Assembly: GCA_032433765.1 (NCBI GenBank)
Contig: JAVIAB010000047.1
Location: 16,285,107-16,349,106 of the forward strand
Length of the DNA stretch: 64,000 nucleotides
Reading direction: 5' to 3'
DNA from: Megaustenia siamemsis
Lineage: Eukaryota > Mollusca > Gastropoda > Stylommatophora > Ariophantidae
The notes under the pieces are model-generated. The model ran no database searches and was not told the DNA's origin. It was given only the letters and a program-made list of their open reading frames with translations. Below are positions 26,401-41,400 of the stretch, piece by piece. Both the position numbers and the translations under genes were made by a program. The first letter of the stretch is position 1. The number at the start of each line of letters is the position of its first letter.

Positions 26401-29400
26401 ATCATATATGTTGGTTAAATATTTTGTGTCACATGTTGTTTGTTGCACTTTCCGTATCACTTATCTGGTATGTTGCATAATATATCAGATGTTTTTTGTT
26501 GCATATTCTGTATCACACATGTTGCTTGTTTTTTACAAGCTATTCTTTTTTTTATATGTTTCAGATCATAAATTCTTCATCTTCGCCCTATTAACTTCCT
26601 GTGAAGGTCTTCAACAAACATTTTCTATCTTGGTGCCATCTTCTCAACATCACTCCATGTCTCAACATCACTCCATCTTTTTCAACTCTGTTTCCACATG
26701 TTTTCTGCAAATTTCATTTAACATTCCCCTTTGTCTCCTCCCCTGAGGATTACAAAACAGGGCCTGTCATGTAATACTCTCAGTTGGCTTCTGCATTGTG
26801 TGTCTTATGCAGCGTCCTCATTATTTTGTTTCTTTTGTGGTGCTTTCCCATAGTTCATGAATTATTTCTTGTATATTCAGTCATACATGTTTATTGTGTG
26901 TTCTGTCTCACAACTGACTGTTGACTGGATTGACTATTTATCATGTGACCAACAGGCACATTGGCTATCGTTCCTCTTTCACAATTTTGTGATTTGAGAT
27001 ATTACTTGCCTTTTGTGGCTGTCATTGTGTTTATATTTGTGTACCAGACTAAGGCCTTTGTTGAGATGTCATTGTTTGTCTCATCTCTCTACCAGTTTAG
27101 TTGTGTAATATTATTTTATGTTTATTTTACATGTTCTATCTCACAGATTTTTAAATAGGGGTCAAGGCAAAGAAATGCAAATAAATGCTTAAAATTGCAA
27201 AGCTGCAGTAAAGCTGAATGTGAAGGAGAAATGAAAAAAAAATAGAAAAAAATGTATGGTTTCAGCTTTACGTAATTGATGGACGACCCAAACTTGAACA
27301 ACATTTCGGCTCAATAACGATAGACGTTTCGGCTCAATAATGTTAGACGTTTCAGCTTAATAAAGATTGATGTTTCAGCTTAATAAAGATTGATGTTTCA
27401 GCTTAATAAAGATTGATGTTTCAGCTTAATAAAGATTGATGTTTCAGCTTAATAATGATTGATGTTTCAGCACAATAATGATAGACGTTTCCGCTCAATA
27501 ACAATAGACGTTTCCGCTCAATAATGATAGCCGTTTCCGCTCAATAACGATAGATGCTTTGGTTCAATAATGATAGACGTTTTGGCTCAATAATGATAGA
27601 CGTTTCGGCTCAGTAATGATAGATGTTTCGGCTCAATAATGATAGATGTTTCGGCTCAATAACGATAATCTTTATTGTTCAAATTTGTGTTGTCTATCAA
27701 TTACGTAAAGCTTTAACCGCACCATTTTTTTCTATCTTTTGTTTCATTTCTCCTCCAGGTTTTTAAATACTCTAATTTTGTATGTGATGAATTGCATATC
27801 ATATGTTGCAGATGCAATGATGTATTCCATTACTTGTCAGCAAACACGGGAACCTTCATGCTTGGCCTCATTAAGAAGCTGCCTGACATTTGCTTGGTAA
27901 TGAATGTTACCTCCTGTCTTTATCTACAACACCAATCCCCAAACTGTGGCCCACAGATTTAATTTAGTTGACTGGTTCACACCTTATGGCTTTCCCAGAA
28001 AATCCGGTACCCATTTAAGGCTGGGTGAATCTTGAAGCTGTCAATCAGGATCGAACTCAACCGCTTGTCCTATGTAGTCCAGTTCACTAACCACTGAGCT
28101 ATCGCGGCTCCAGTATTATGGCTTTGCTGAACAGATATTGAAAGCTATTACTCTATGTAATTTCTTGTTTTCTAATTGTTTTTTTTTTATTTGTTACAAT
28201 CATTTCTGGTTGTAAATAAAGTTAACATTCTAGCAGTAATGTTTTGGCCTTCTTCAATCATTCAATGTCTCTTTTAAATGATTCTTGAGTAGTGACCAAA
28301 ATGTTTTAAATTTGGTCAGGACTGTTGTTGGGCCACTTCAGGGTCACATTCCTCTCATGCAGCCATGCTTGGGTGGTGTAAGCTATATATCTTGGGTTAT
28401 CAACGTGCTGAAATGTGTCTCTATCAGGGTATATGACCTGCATACCTGGCAGAAAGTGTCCCTCTAGTATGTTGATGCAGCTTTCTTTCATGAAAAAAGT
28501 AAAGTACCCCCGTCACACCAAGTGGCGTATAGGGAAATATGGTGTTAGTGACCCTATATTTTACAGACCTTCAGCACATGATTTTTGGGGTAATGTGGTC
28601 GGTATTATGCCTGTGCTGCTTTACTTTCCCAGAAAAAAATCTGGTACCCATTTAAGGCTGGGTGAACCCAGAAGCCATCGGCTGGGATCGAACCCTACCC
28701 CTTGTCCTTTGTAGTCCAGTTCACTAACCACTGAGCTATAGCGGCTACCATTTCTTTCATGAGGAGTCTTGCAAAAATACACAATGGGGTGGCACCTCTT
28801 GTTGATAACTGCCTCCCTCCCTCAACACAGAGACCAAAGATGAAATTTCTAGTTTTGATTTGGTCATTGATGCACAGGAGTTACAGTCTTTGCTAAAAGT
28901 ATAGTCCAATAAATTATTTCAATTAAAGAGTGATCTCTCCTTTCTTGATGTCACAACAAAACTACAGTGGTTCTCAAGTACTATTGAAAGTCACAAACTG
29001 GATCACTTCTCAATTCAGGGAATTCAGCTAGTAACCCTAGATTATGATACTGTTGTAAAAATGACCGTATCAAGACACAAGTTCTTCCAAATTTGATGCT
29101 TTTCTGTGGTCACACATTACCACCCCTTAGTGTACCTTCCTCATTACTACTTCCCATTACTCCTGATTGTAAAGTAAGTAAAGTACCCCTGTCACGCCAA
29201 GTGGCGTATAAGGAAATATGGTGTCAGTGACCCTATATTTTACAGACCTTCAGCACATGATTTTTGGGGTAATGTGGTTGGTATTACGCCCGTGCTGCTT
29301 TACTTTCCCTGAAAAAAATCCGGTACCCATTTAAGGCTGGGTGAACCCGGAAGCTGTCGGTTGGGATCGAACCCTACATCTTGTCCTTTGTAGTCCAGTT

Positions 29401-32400
29401 CACTAACCACTGAGCTATCGCGGCTCCCTCTCCTGATTGTTGGATTTGTTTCTATTGATATAGGGATTTTTTTTTTCATTTTGTGAGATACATCATTTTT
29501 GTGAGAAAAAAATCGCCAGATTTAAAGAAATTTGTAATTTAAAAAATGTTTGTTGTTGTTTTGCTTTGTTTTGTTTGTTGTTATGACCAGGGAAATATCA
29601 TGGTCATTGGCAGACATCAAACAACCCTCGAGAAATGCAGAGAATAAAGGTATGAGGTAGCTGAACATACTGACGGACTTACAGTGACTGTACCTATAGA
29701 CATTGTAGCATGTCCGGTCCATGACCTAGGAATTCCGAGTCCCTGTATTTTGTGTAGTTTGAACACATTGGAGTGTGTAAAAATTTCAGAGAAATTACTA
29801 TTTTTAGATCATTTAATGCTACATTTAAGTGATAGTAAATTGTACTATTGTATCGTAACTGGAAGAGTTACAGAAAGGTACTGTGATCTAGGGTTAATGA
29901 CTATTATTATTTTTTTGTATTATTAAGCATGGACATTTAGTTGATATAAATTTGTACATTCCAGTGTGTTTCCCTGATGAAATATGCTCTAATTTTAAAT
30001 CAGTGCTAATTAATTTGTGATCATTAGGACTTGCAAAATCATTGTCATCAAGTACCGGGCCTGCTGGCGTAGGTGATCATGTCTCTCCACAACTTTCGAT
30101 CACAACAGTTATTTATCACTTCTGTTATTGACCTTCTGCCAAGCCATTCTCTTAAGCTGTCTGGTATCTTTTCTCTTTGCTTCCCTCTATCTCTTCATCC
30201 CTCAATTTTCCCAGTTGTTACAATATATTCCAGCTGTTCTCTTCTCATTACATGGCCAAAAAATGATGATTGTTTCTTCCTAATATTGGAAATTAGCTCT
30301 CTTTTTGCTTTGACCTCTCTCAGAACATCTTCATTACTCTTCTTAGCTGTCCATGGTACTTTCAATATTCTTCTGTAAAACCACATTTTTACAGACTCCA
30401 GTGATTTTCTTGTCTGTTGTCCTATTGTCCATGAATCGCATCCATATGTTAAGACTCGCTCTAAGTAACATTTAAGAACTCTTTTCTTGTCACTATTGTC
30501 AAAAATGGATTGCATAGTATCTTCCTAATTTTTTGGAAAGCTGCTTTTGCTTGAGTCATTCTGCATCTCACCTCTGTGGTACATCTTTTGTCTGAGGTTA
30601 ACAAAGTTCCTAAATATTTAAATTCATTTACCTGTTTTAATATTGTTCCACTTGTCTTTATTAAGACTGTATCATCAGCATACCTTAGATTATTTATATT
30701 ATGACCTCCGATAGTTATTCCGAAACAAATTCTGAAGCAATATGGTTTACCATCAAAAATCATAAATATTATCAAAGACATGTATGATGGTTACACATGT
30801 GCAGTTCGAACAGAGGAAGGACTGAGCGAATGTTTCCCAATAGAAACTGGGGTTAAACAAGGATGTATTTTATCGCCCTTGTTATTTGGAATTGTTATGG
30901 ACTTCATAATGAAGAAATGCTGCACTGGTAATAAAGGCATCGAATGGATACAAGGAGACCATTTGGAGGACCTCGACTTTGCTGATGACATAGTTCTCAT
31001 CAGCAGTCAGATAAAAACGATGCAGGAAAACACAAATGAACTATCATCAATAGCCAGCAAAATTGGGCTTGAGGTCAATCATGAAAAGACTAAAGTCATG
31101 AAAAGTTGAATTCCAACAAGTGACAAAATATACATGGAAAACAAACCAGTAGAAGAGATAGATCACTTTATCTATCTTGGAAGTCACATTGATCGAGAAG
31201 GGGATACGAGCAATGAAATTAGAATCAGACTGGCTAAAGCAGCAATGTCTTTCAGAAGCCTTGAAAAGTTGTGGAAATCAAAACTCATTAGCACAAACAC
31301 AAAACTTAGGCTATTCAAATCAAATGTACTATCAACCCTTATGTATGCGTGTGAAAGCTGGAAAACAACAAGAGATATAGAAACAAAGTTGAACGCATTC
31401 GAAAATAAATGTCTAAGGAAAATACTTGGTATAGAATGGAACGAATTCAAAACAAACGAGGAAATTAGAGAAATCGCCAATCAACCACTAATATCTTCAG
31501 TAATAAAGAAAAGATGATGGTCATACGTTGGACATGTGATGAGAAGAGATAATAATCGAATAGCAAAGCAAGCCCTCATATGGGAAACAACAGGTAAAAG
31601 AAAAAGAGGAAGACCCAAGGAGACACTGAGAAGAACATTGATGAGAGAGGCAAGAGCAGCAGGAATCGGCTCCCTCAATGAGATAGAACTGCTTGCACAG
31701 AACAGAGACAGATGGCGAGATTTGATAAAATATCTTTAAAAGAAAACTGCTAGAACAAAAATTCATATAGGAGAAGGTGTATCTTGGTCTACGCCCTATG
31801 GGCCGGTTACGGCTCGAAAGGTCAATAGATAGATAGATAGTTATTCCAGGCATGGCCCTTATGGATCTTAAAACAATCTCACTATAAATATTAAACAAAT
31901 CTGGTGACAGCACACAACCTTGCCTAACACCCTGTTTTATTTGTCGAAACATTCCCAATTGGTTTCCAGTTCTTATGGCCACTATTTGTTGCCAGGATTT
32001 GTTCTTTATTATTCTTAGATCTTTGCTGTCTACATTTAGGCTTTCTAAAATTTTGATTATTTCTTGGTGCTTTACTTTGTCAAATGCTTTGGTATAATCT
32101 ATGAAACATAGATAGATCTGTTTTCACCACTATGGCTCATTCTACTAAAAAAAGATCTTATTATGTATATGGCATTGCTTGTTCCTTTATCTCTAACAAA
32201 ACCACACTGTTAGCATGATGATTCTTAGTAATATTTTAGTCATGTGAATCATAAGGCTTATTGTGCGATGATCATTGCATTCAATCACACCAGATTTCTT
32301 TGGTAGGGCTATGAATATTGATTTGAGCAGGTCGCCTGGTATATTTTCAGTGTTGTAGATATGATTCAATATTTTTGTTATTATTTCTATTCCAAAATCA

Positions 32401-35400
32401 CCCATGGCTTCAATCTCTTCTTTAGTTATATTATCTGGCCCAGGAGCTTTCATGCTTTCATATTGCGCAAGGCATCTTCCACTTTTTCTTTGAGTATTTC
32501 TGGTCCTTCTCCATTATCCTTAATATTTACTTCTGTTCGTTCATCATTATAAAGATCTTTAATGTATTCTGTCCATCGTTCCATTATGCTTCCTTGTTCA
32601 ATCAACAGTTTTCCTTCCTTTGATTTTAAACATCCAGTTTTTGATTGCGTTTTTCTTACTGTTAATTCTTCAATTTGTTTGTATATAGCTTTGGCATCTC
32701 CTTTTTGTTGCATTTTAATCTTTTTGCATCTCTGTTTTAGCCATGCTTCTTTTGCTTCATTGCATTTTAATACAATTTCTTTATTTAATCTGTTATACTC
32801 ATCTTTATTTTCTACTTGGAGCAAATATCGGTGATTAGATATAACACTAACAGAGAGTCACTATCTCTCAGTTGCAAATCGTTTGTGCCTATGGGAGTTG
32901 CCCCCCCCCCCCTCCTTAATCTTTAATGCTCAGATCATATTAGATGATAACAATGATGAACAATATTGTTGTAAAAATCTGCTGCAAATGGGCACAACGA
33001 TTGTGAACAAGATGTGTAGAAAACAGGACTTTACCCTCATGTTGTTTCTATTTTCTCTAGCAATTAGGGATCTTCTAATGACAGATTAAGAAACACCAAA
33101 TAAAGTGCAATGTTAACTCAGGGGGACACTACTCTTCTGAACTAAAAAAAAATTATCTAACTAAACTTGACCATTACCCTGTCTTTTGTCCAAATATTTA
33201 TTTGACAAGGATAAGACCAATGCAAACAAAACATTAATCTTAAAAAACTTTACATTGTCCAATTTCTGTTTTACCATTCTTATGTTATCATCCCAATTTA
33301 TCAATCAGTACTTATCAGTAATTATAATGTCATGAAGAACATACTAACATCAAAACAAATAACACCGGAGCTAAAACTAAAAAATAGCAAAATGTTACAT
33401 CTTCTCAATATTCGTGTATGGTGCAGAAAAATGGACATTAAACAAGAAAACAGAACAGAAAGTTGAAGTCTTTGAAATGTGGATTTATAGAAGAATAGGT
33501 AGAATTGGATGGAAGGAAAAGAAAACAAACGATGAAGTTTTAAAACAACTAAAAATGAAAAGAGAACTACCAAACACAATTAGAACAAGACAAATGAAAT
33601 TGTTGGGGCATGTAAAAGGCACAACAGCCTAATAAAAGTAATATTGGAAGGGAAAATACAAGGTAAAAGAGACAGAGGCAGACCAAGACTAACAAGGATG
33701 AGTGACATCAAAAGATAGACAAACCAGCCTATGACAATCTGCACCATCAAAGCAAGAGACAGAGCAGAATGGCGCTCCATGGTAGCCAACCTTTGTTGCG
33801 GAAATGGCACTCGATGATGATGATGATGAATTTATCAATCAATATCTGCTCTTCAATTTCTTTTTTTTTCTCAACCTCTGTTTTGTACACCTATATTTAA
33901 ACTACTGTTTTCAATGCCAACTCAAGACCACTTCTTTCACCATCTACTCCAAATCTCTGTTTTCTCCACCTACTCCAAACCTTTGTTTTTTCCCCCCTAA
34001 ATCTCTATTTTCTCTACCTACTCTGAACCTATATTTTCTCTACTTACCCCAACCTCTGTTTTCTCCACCTACTCCTAACCTCTATTCTTTTTTCCTACTC
34101 TAAATCTCTGTTTTCTCTATCTATCCCAAACCTCTGTTTTCTCCACCTACTCCAAACCTCTATTCTTTATTCCTACTCTAAATCTCTGTTTTCTCTACCT
34201 AGCCCAAACCTCTGTTTTCTCCACCTACTCCAAACCTCTATTCTTTATTCCTACTCTAAATCTCTGTTTTCTCTACCTAGCCCAAACCTCTGTTTTCTCC
34301 ACCTACTCCAAACCAATGTTCTTTTTTCCTACTCTAAATATCTGTTTTCTCTACCTACCCCAAACCTCTGTTTTCTCCACCTACTCCAAACCTCTATTCT
34401 TTTTTCCTACTCTAAATCTCTGTTTTCTCTACCTACCCCAAACCTCTGTTTTCTCCACCTACTCCAAACCTCTATTCTTTTTTTCCTACTCTAAATCTCT
34501 GTTTTCCCTACCTACCCCAAACCTCTGTTTTCTCCACCTACTCCAAACCTCTATTCTTTTTTCCTGCTATAAATCTCTGTTTTCTCTACCTACCCCAAAC
34601 CTCTGTTTTCTCCACCTACTCTAAACCTGTTTTCTCCACCTAGTCTAAAACCTTTATCTTCTACACTTGCTATAGATTTCTATTTTGTCCACCTACTCTA
34701 AATCTCTATTTTCTTCACCTACTCCAAATCTCTATTTTATCAACCTGCTCTAAACCTCTGTTTTCTCCACCTACTCTAGACCTCTATTTTCTCCACCTAC
34801 TCTAAACCTCTATTTTCTCCAACTACCCTAAACCTCTATTTTCTCCATCTACTCTAAACCTCTATTTTCTCCACCTACTCTAAATCTCTATTTTCTCTGC
34901 CTATTCTAAACATATTATTTTCTCCACCAACTCTAAACCTCTATTTTCTCCACCAACTCTAAACCTCTGTTTTCTCCACCAACTCTAAACCTCTATTTTC
35001 TCCACTTACTCTAAACCTCTATTTTCTCCACCTACTCTAAACCTCTATTTTCTCCACCTACTCTTAACCTCTATTTTCTCCACCTACTCTAAACCTCTAT
35101 TTTCTCCACCTACTCTAAACCTCTATTTTCTCCACCTACTCTAAACCTCTATTTTCTCCACTACTCTAAACCTCTATTTTCTCCACCTACTCTAAACCTC
35201 TATTTTCTCCATCTATTCTAGACCTCTTTCTGTATTTCAACCTCCTTTCTCCACCTCTGATCTCCCATCTCTAATCTTCACAGATATTGCTCGATCGCTG
35301 TGTGACAGAGTCTGAACATGATCCAAGCTCTGAGGATTACTATGTAGGTTTGTCTAGACCCCTAGTTCTGTGTGCTGTACCTTTTCTACGACTAGTTATG

Positions 35401-38400
35401 TGATTGTGCAGACAGTAATTTCTTTAATTTACATAAAAAACAGTTGTAAACAGGTTACTTTATAGATAAACAGTTGTAAACTGTTTACTCCTAACACAGA
35501 AACCTGTTGTAAAATGTTTATTTTCATATAGAGTACAGCTGTAAAATCATTTAATTTACAGATAGAGAGCATCTGTAAAAATATTTACTCTCTGGTAGAC
35601 AGAAGTTGGGAACTATTTATTTCAAAGACTTAAAACAGCTGTAAATTATTTATTTCACAGCCTGAGAACAGCTGTAAGTTATATATTTCACAAACTGAGA
35701 ACAGTTGTAAATTATTTATTTCACAGACTGAGAACAGTTGTAAATTGTTTTTTTCACAGACTGAGAACAGTTATAAATTTTTTATTTCACAGACTGAGAA
35801 CAGTTGTAAATTGTGTATTTCACAGACTGAGAACAGTTGTAAATTGTGTATTTCAGACTGAGAACAGTTGTAAATTATTTATTTCACAGACTGAGAACAG
35901 CTGTAAATTGTTTATTTCACAGACTGAGAACAGTAGTAAATTATTTATTTCACAGACTGAGAACAGCTGTAAATTATTTATTTCACAGACTGAGAACAGT
36001 TGTAAATTATTTATTTCACAGACTGAGAACAGCTGTAAATTATTTATTTCACAGACTGAGAACAGTTGTAAATTATTTATTTCACAGACTGAGAACAGTT
36101 GTAAATTATTTATTTCACAGACTGAGAACAGTTGTAAATTATTTATTTCACAGACTGAGAACAGTTGTAAATTATTTATTTCACAGACTGAGGACAGCTG
36201 TAAATTATTTATTTCACAGACTGAGGACAGCTGTAAATTATTTATTTCACAGACTGAGAACAGTTGTAAATTATTTATTTCACAGACTGAGAACAGTTGT
36301 AAATTATTTATTTCACAGACTGAGAACAGTTGTAAATTATTTATTTCACAGACTGAGAACAGTTGTAAATTATTTATTGCACAGACTGAGAACAGTTGTA
36401 AATTATTTATTTCACAGACTGAGAACAGTTGTAAAAATTATTTATTTCAGACTGAGAACAGGTGTAAATTATTTATTTCATAGACTGAGAACAGCTGTAA
36501 ATTATTTATTTCACAGACTGAGAACAGCTGTAAATTATTTATTTCACAGACTGAGAACAGCTGTAAATTATTTATTTCACAGACTGAGAACAGCTGTAAA
36601 TTATTTAGTTCACAGACTGAGAACAGCTGTAAATTATTTATTTCACAGACTGAGAACAGCTGTAAATTATTTATTTCACAGACTGAGAACAGCTGTAAAT
36701 TATTTATTTCACAGACTGAGAACAGGTGTAAATTATTTCACAGATTGAGAACAGATGTAAATTATTTATTTCATAGATAGATTACAATAGTATATAGTTT
36801 TATCTCAACAAAGTGCAACTATATTTTTGTTATTTCAAAAAGGAAGCGAACGGCCACAACTGACATGAATTGTCTTTGAAGAATATTTAATATGACAGTT
36901 AGAGATGAAATAAGAACTGAAGAAGTTATGGTGATCATCATCATCATCGAGTGCCGTCTCTGCAACGAAGGTTGGCTACCATGGATCGCCATTCCACTCT
37001 GTTTCTTGCTTTGATGGTGCAGGTTGTCATAGATTGGTTTTTCCATCTTTTGATGTTACTTGTCCATGTTAGTCTTGGTCTGCCTCTGCCTCTTTTACCT
37101 TGCATTTTTCCCTCCAAGATTACTTCTAGTAGGCTGTTGTGTCTTTTAACATGGCCCAAAAATCGCATTTGTATTGTTTGAATTGTGTTTAGTAGTTCTC
37201 TTCATTTTTAGTTGTTTTAAGACTTCATCGTTTGTTTTCTTTTCTTTACATCCAAATTCTACCTATTCTTCTATATATCCACATTTCAAAGATAAACTCT
37301 ACTATATCTAGAATGTGCGTGACAAGATAATCACTGAGAAATAAAAAGAGGGATAAGAAATGAAGTTGTCCGTTTGTGTTGCTCTTGTTCAATGAAGAAG
37401 GCCGCATGTAGGCTGAAGCGCCAGTATTTTGTTGTGTTCCTTTTTTTTTGTAAAGCTGTCACTAAACCTTGTAAGCGTGTATATCACACCCACCACTTGT
37501 TCCTTGCTGCCTGCTTTACTACAGCACTGAAATTATTTGACTGTTCCAATGTGTTCAAAGGTTTGAACATGTAACAGAATTATTGATAAACAACATTCCA
37601 CAAGAAGCAATAACAAAATGATGTTTCAAAAAGAAAATGAAGAGGAGACTTCCAAGCGTCGGACATAAACATAGTATCGGACACTGAACTTTGTATCAAT
37701 TAACCCAAAGAATGTTGTGAAGAGTGCTCAGTTTTTCCTGGATGCTATAAAGCCAAAATTGGAGGAAGGTAAGACAAGTACTCTATAATTTGTTTGCGGG
37801 TGACACTTGGTGTCAACCTGTTCAGTTCACAGGTACATCATTGACCTCTAACCAGTGACCTCTAAGATTAACAGAAAACACCAGTGGCCTCTAAACTTTC
37901 ACAGAGTACACCAGTGACGTCTAAACTTTCACAGAGTACACCAGTGACGTCTAAACTTTCACAGAGTACACCAGTGGCCTCTAAACTTTCACAGAGTACA
38001 CCAGTGACGTCTAAACTTTCACAGAGTACACCAGTGGCCTCTAAACTTTCACAGAGTACACCAGTGACGTCTAAACTTTCACAGAGTACACCAGTGACCT
38101 CTAAACATTCACAGAGTACACCAGTGACCTCTAAACATTCACAGAGTACACCAGTGACCTCTAAATTTTCACATAGTACACCAGTGACCTCTAAATTTTC
38201 AGAGTACACCAGTGACCTCTAAATTTTCACAGAGTACACCAGTGACCTCTAAATTTTCACAGAGTACACCAGTGACCTCTAAACATTCACAGAGTACACC
38301 AGTGACGTCTAAACTTTCACAGAGTACACCAGTGACCTCTAAACTTTCACAGAGTACACCAGTGACCTCTAAACTTTCACAGATTACACCAGTGACCTCT

Positions 38401-41400
38401 AAACTCCACAGAGTACACCAGTGACCTCTAAACTTCACAGAGTACACTAGTGACCTCAAAACTTTTACAGAGTACATCAGTGACCTCTAAACTTTACAAA
38501 GTAAATCAGTGACATCTAAACTCCACAGACTGAACACAGCAGCAAATTGTTTACTTCAGATTCTAGCTCTAGCTTGGTATCTGGCTATGTGACAGCAGTA
38601 ACCTTTTTCCTTCATACGCAGAGTATAATGGTAATCACATTTACTTCACAGATAGAGTACAACTTCACATACCTAAACCTGCCAGAAAATTTCCCAATGT
38701 TTGCTAAGTACAACCGGATTCACTATGTTCCTCTGCTTCCATTGGAGGTGAGCTCATAACTGCAATTAATGACATATAGTGTTCTGAGAAAATACAGTTA
38801 CATAATCATAAGAGGGCAGTTCATTTAGTTGGAGCCTTCATATTCACATTCTGTCAAGATTACTTTCTCCGACAATCATTTCCTTGTCCCCATTACTTCT
38901 CTCACCAATACTTTCTTCCACAATCACTTCCTCTCACTATTACTTCCTCAAACCGTAACTTTCTCACCACCACTTCCTCTTACTATCACTTCCTGTCACC
39001 ATCACTTCCTCTCGCCATCACTTCCTCTTACCATCACTTCCTCTTGCCATCACTTCTTCTCACCATCACTTCCTCTCACCATCACTTCCTCTCACCATCA
39101 CTTCCTCTTACCATCACATCCTCTCGCCATGTCCTCTCACCATCACTTCCTCTCACTATCACTTCCTCAAACCATAATTTTTTTCTCACCATCACTTCCT
39201 GTCATCATCACTACCTCTCATTATCACTTCCTCTCATTATCGCTTTCTCTTGCCATCACTTCCTCACCATCACTTCCTCTCACCATCACTTCCTCTCACT
39301 ATCACTTCCTCTCACTATCACTTCCTCTCACTGTCACTTTCTCTCACTGTCGCTTTCTCTCACTGTCACTTTCTCTCACTGTCATTTTCTCTCAACATCA
39401 ATCCTCTCACCATCACTTCCTCACCATCGCTTCCTCTCACAATCAGCTACTCCAACATTTTTTACCTCTCACCATCACTTCCTGTCGCCATTGCTACCTC
39501 TCATTATCACTGCCTCTCACTATCACTTTCTCTCAACATAACTTTCTCTCACTGTCACTTTCTCTCACTGTCATTTTCTCTCAACATCAATCCTCTCACT
39601 GTCACTTTCTCTCAACATCAATCCTCTCACTGTCACATTCTCTCAACATCACTTCCTGTCGCCATCATTACCTCTCATTATCACTGCCTCTCACTCTCAA
39701 AATCACTTCCTCTCATAACAGCTACTCCAACATTTATAACCTTTGTTGAAATATATGATCAGATTCTGCATCAACTTTACCTCCTTACATAGTCACACTT
39801 CTCATAATCACTCATTTACACAGTCATCTACTTTAACAATTATTTTTTTCACATTCAGTTTTTCTCACAATCAGTTTTTTTTCCATAATGATCTTTCACA
39901 ATACATTTCCTCCAAAATAATCTCCTTTTACAATTATTTTTTTCCAGTAATCATCTCCTTTTCCAATAAATTCTTCCATAATCATTTCCTTTCACAATAA
40001 ATGTTTCCCGTAATCGTCTTCTTTAAAAATTTGAAATTGGACATTGAAATTCTTGAATCCCACAAATCACAATGTATCCCAAAAATGTACGTGTTGTGTT
40101 GCAACAAGCTGGCATATCTTTCAACCAAACACATCTGTCTTCAGCAGGGTTAGAGATTTTTTTAATTGATTAACTATTTCTACTGAGCAGCAGCCATCTT
40201 TGGCCTACTCTTTTAGACTTCAAACTGCAGAAGGTTATTTAACATGCTCAGAGTGCTCATGGGACACTGTTATCCATGAGGGCTAGACATTGGATCTCAC
40301 TATTCAGAAACTGAAGAAAAGTAAATCCACAAAGGAAACCATGGATTCAAAAAGAAAAATTTCGACCGCCTTTCGTGGAATTCAACCAGAGGCCCACGTC
40401 TTACCTGTAGACCATCCATCCTTCCTATTTCACATTTTTCTAATCTGTTAAATGAAAGAAATATGGAAATGCATATGAAGAAATAATGAAATATGTAAAT
40501 TTTTCCTATTTGTTCATAAATAAATTTAGTGTGTGTGTATTTTTTATTTCTTTTTGCTTTTGCCAGCTTTTACCTCTGACGAAGTCCCTAGAGACTAGGA
40601 ACTGAATTTTGTGTGTTAATCTGTTTTTCCCTAGTAGCTGTGTGCACAGGCAGATAACTCCATCTTTGGAGGTACTCATATTTTTACTGTCTATGAGTAA
40701 TTGACGTTTCAAGCCAGGCCTCACTGCTGAAACCAGGGGTTGCAGCAGAAAGAAATCATAAATAAAAATCCCAACTGGTACAGCCGGGATTTGCACCCAC
40801 AACCTGTCTGTCTCGAGACCAGTGTCTTGCCTCGAGACCAACAAATATATAAATACCAATAGATCAATAAATAAAGAAATGTATTAAAATTTTACTAACG
40901 CATTTTTTTTAGGGTAACCAGGATAGTGCAGTGTTTTTTTTATAATTTGTTTGCAAAAGATTTACGTGTGTATTAGTTTTTGTGTGTGTAATAAATGATA
41001 CATACGTTCTCCATAGGAAATGGTGAAAAACAATCGTGTGGAATTGCTGTCTCATCCTTTGTGTATACACTTTCTGCGAATGAAGTGGTAAGTATTTGTT
41101 GCTAAAAGGGAGGTGATACCACTCTGTATCAACATGTAAAAAGCTGATTCTTTGGGAAAGTACCTATTTTCAGATTGTCGACAGTTGTAGATAAGTAGCT
41201 GGATCTCCTCTATAAGAAAGAATTTACAGATTTTTATAGTTTATTAATGTAGATTAAACGAATTGTCGTATAAGAAAGGGTATTGTTTATGTCAGACTCA
41301 AATATGAACTGGTAAGAATACATTTCAAACAAACTAATTAGAAATGAAACTAAACTATATGTGTCGAGCTTCATAAGAAGACATTGAAAATACATCAGCC

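Noticed and set aside
35846..36748. 300-codon frame of [11 protein letters not shown] repeats
   Set aside because: It is a product of a 33-bp unit; a second phase is open too. No start context or flanking coding sequence was found.
38829..39792. Open frames rich in S, H, L and P
   Set aside because: A 16-bp pyrimidine-rich repeat rotates through all frames and gives such frames without coding.
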